Assembly: GCA_034117945.1 (NCBI GenBank)
Contig: JAXEOR010000129.1
Span: 1-23,292, forward strand
Source: SIG438 sp034117945
Lineage (GTDB): Bacteria > Bacillota > Clostridia > HGM11514
DNA: 23,292 bases
Reading direction: 5' to 3'
Shown: in pieces, positions 22,744 through 23,292 of the stretch
Numbering within the stretch: the first letter of the stretch is position 1
Layout: each line of letters begins with the position of its first letter
Translations under genes and position numbers: made by a program
The notes under the pieces: generated by a model
What the model was told of the DNA's origin: nothing
What the model saw: only the letters and a program-made list of their open reading frames with translations
The model's database searches: none

Positions 22744-22803
22744 CCGCTATCTTCATCCCTCTTTGCAAAATGCTTTTCTTAATTACCGTTTATTTCCTCT
22801 TTT

Positions 22804-22832
22804 AATATACCATAAATCGTCAAAAAAATCAA
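22804..22832 (-). promoter_or_regulatory. Probable promoter of the DUF554-marR pair
   Basis: Minus strand: TTGATT (22827-22832), a 17-base spacer and TATATT (22804-22809), about 60 bases before the ATG. Confidence 0.6.
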
Positions 22833-22875
22833 GCCCTTCTTTTGATTTCATGTCAAACCGGAGCCGGCTGAGGCA

Positions 22876-22909
22876 AAAAGAAAAACGGCCATCCCGAAGG
22901 ATCGCCGTC
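22876..22909 (-). terminator. Intrinsic terminator of the spoVA operon
   Basis: On the minus strand ACGGC-G-ATCC pairs with GGAT-G-GCCGT around a TTCG tetraloop, with one mismatch, followed by TTTTTCTTTTT. It lies just after the spoVAE stop. Confidence 0.85.
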
Positions 22910-22917
22910 TCCTATCA

Positions 22918-23274
22918 TCAATGCTTGGCCTTGGGCTTAAACAGTATCGATACCAGCCAGCCAAAAATAATTGCCGCCGCAATCCCGCCGGCCGTTGCAC
23001 TCAAGCCGCCGGAAAACACGCCCAGAATCCCCTTTTCTCCTATCATTTTTAATGTTCCTTTTGCCAATGTGTATCCAAATCCGGAAATGGGCACCGTTGC
23101 CCCCGCTCCTCCAAACTTCACAATGGGCTCATACAATCCCAGCATGGTCAGCACAACTCCTGCCACCACAAAGCTGGTTAAAATCCGAGCCGGCGTCAGC
23201 TTGGTATAGTCGATCAATAGCTGCCCTATGACGCAGATCACGCCGCCAACCGCAAATGCTCTCAGATATTCCAT
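22918..23274 (-). CDS. spoVAE: Stage V sporulation protein AE
   Basis: A 118-residue membrane protein of the SpoVA complex, which moves Ca-dipicolinic acid into the developing spore and releases it at germination. It has about four hydrophobic helices. Recognisable family segments are MEYLRAFAVGGVICVIGQLL, DYTKLTPARIL, LGLYEPIVKFGGAGATVPIS and GVFSGGLSATAGGI, and the tail ends in Lys-rich FKPKAKH. The frame begins with a GTG at 23283, but GAGGTGA lies five bases before the ATG at 23274, so that start is chosen. The SD lies where the preceding gene should end, and spoVAD is expected just outside the window. A terminator follows, so it closes the operon. Confidence 0.93.
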   Translation of the reverse strand: MEYLRAFAVGGVICVIGQLLIDYTKLTPARILTSFVVAGVVLTMLGLYEPIVKFGGAGATVPISGFGYTLAKGTLKMIGEKGILGVFSGGLSATAGGIAAAIIFGWLVSILFKPKAKH

Positions 23275-23292
23275 TTGTTTCACCTCAATGGA

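Noticed and set aside
1..23292. Defence, phage, CRISPR or transposon content
   Set aside because: No array of spaced repeats, no integrase other than the chromosomal Xer, no transposase or phage proteins, and no abrupt shift in composition were seen.

Overview
The window reads as chromosomal core sequence of an anaerobic, endospore-forming member of class Clostridia (Firmicutes). SpoIIM and SpoVAE indicate sporulation. A rubrerythrin and a rubredoxin-domain glutamate-synthase protein indicate anaerobic oxidative-stress metabolism. Gene order is Gram-positive (rplS-lepB-rbgA-rnhB-yraN; spoIIM-xerD), and promoters are SigA-like with strong Shine-Dalgarno (SD) sequences. I cannot fix the family or genus. 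No tRNA, rRNA, CRISPR, insertion sequence or phage gene was seen, and no gene-free stretch exceeds about 190 bases. Almost everything is on the minus strand; the plus-strand genes are a DUF1540 protein, ychF and a 54-residue peptide.

Region 1 (1-2206): a secreted YcdB/YcdC-type protein with an SLH domain, cut by the window edge, diverges from a 16-cysteine double-DUF1540 protein. A bidirectional terminator follows. Region 2 (2235-5932): an OmpR-type response regulator, a histidine kinase and a membrane-anchored HtrA protease form an envelope-stress module. The htrA promoter carries two direct repeats 11 bases apart of the type bound by PhoB/OmpR-family regulators, abutting a poor -35. Region 3 (5949-7575): ychF, then an isolated 54-residue peptide with its own promoter and terminator.

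Region 4 (7583-9638): the rubredoxin-glutamate-synthase fusion and rubrerythrin form an operon with a consensus promoter and a perfect 7-1-7 Fur/PerR-type palindrome just downstream of the -10. Region 5 (9703-12091): a polar amino acid ABC importer in the order binding lipoprotein, permease, ATPase, with a terminator-like hairpin after the first gene. Region 6 (12182-17402): aspB-purB, ending in a terminator, then proC-spoIIM-xerD. The XerD homologue appears to lack two canonical catalytic residues.

Region 7 (17421-21468): the rplS-lepB-rbgA-rnhB-yraN-dipeptidase operon, led by a clear promoter and a 70-base leader that may fold over the rplS SD. Region 8 (21526-23292): DUF554 membrane protein and MarR regulator as a pair, and spoVAE at the right edge, the tail of a spoVA operon that continues outside the window.

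Start codons were re-chosen from SD position for response regulator, ychF, the peptide, proC, rnhB, rbgA, lepB, rplS and spoVAE. Family assignments rest on reading motifs by eye; no database search was run.
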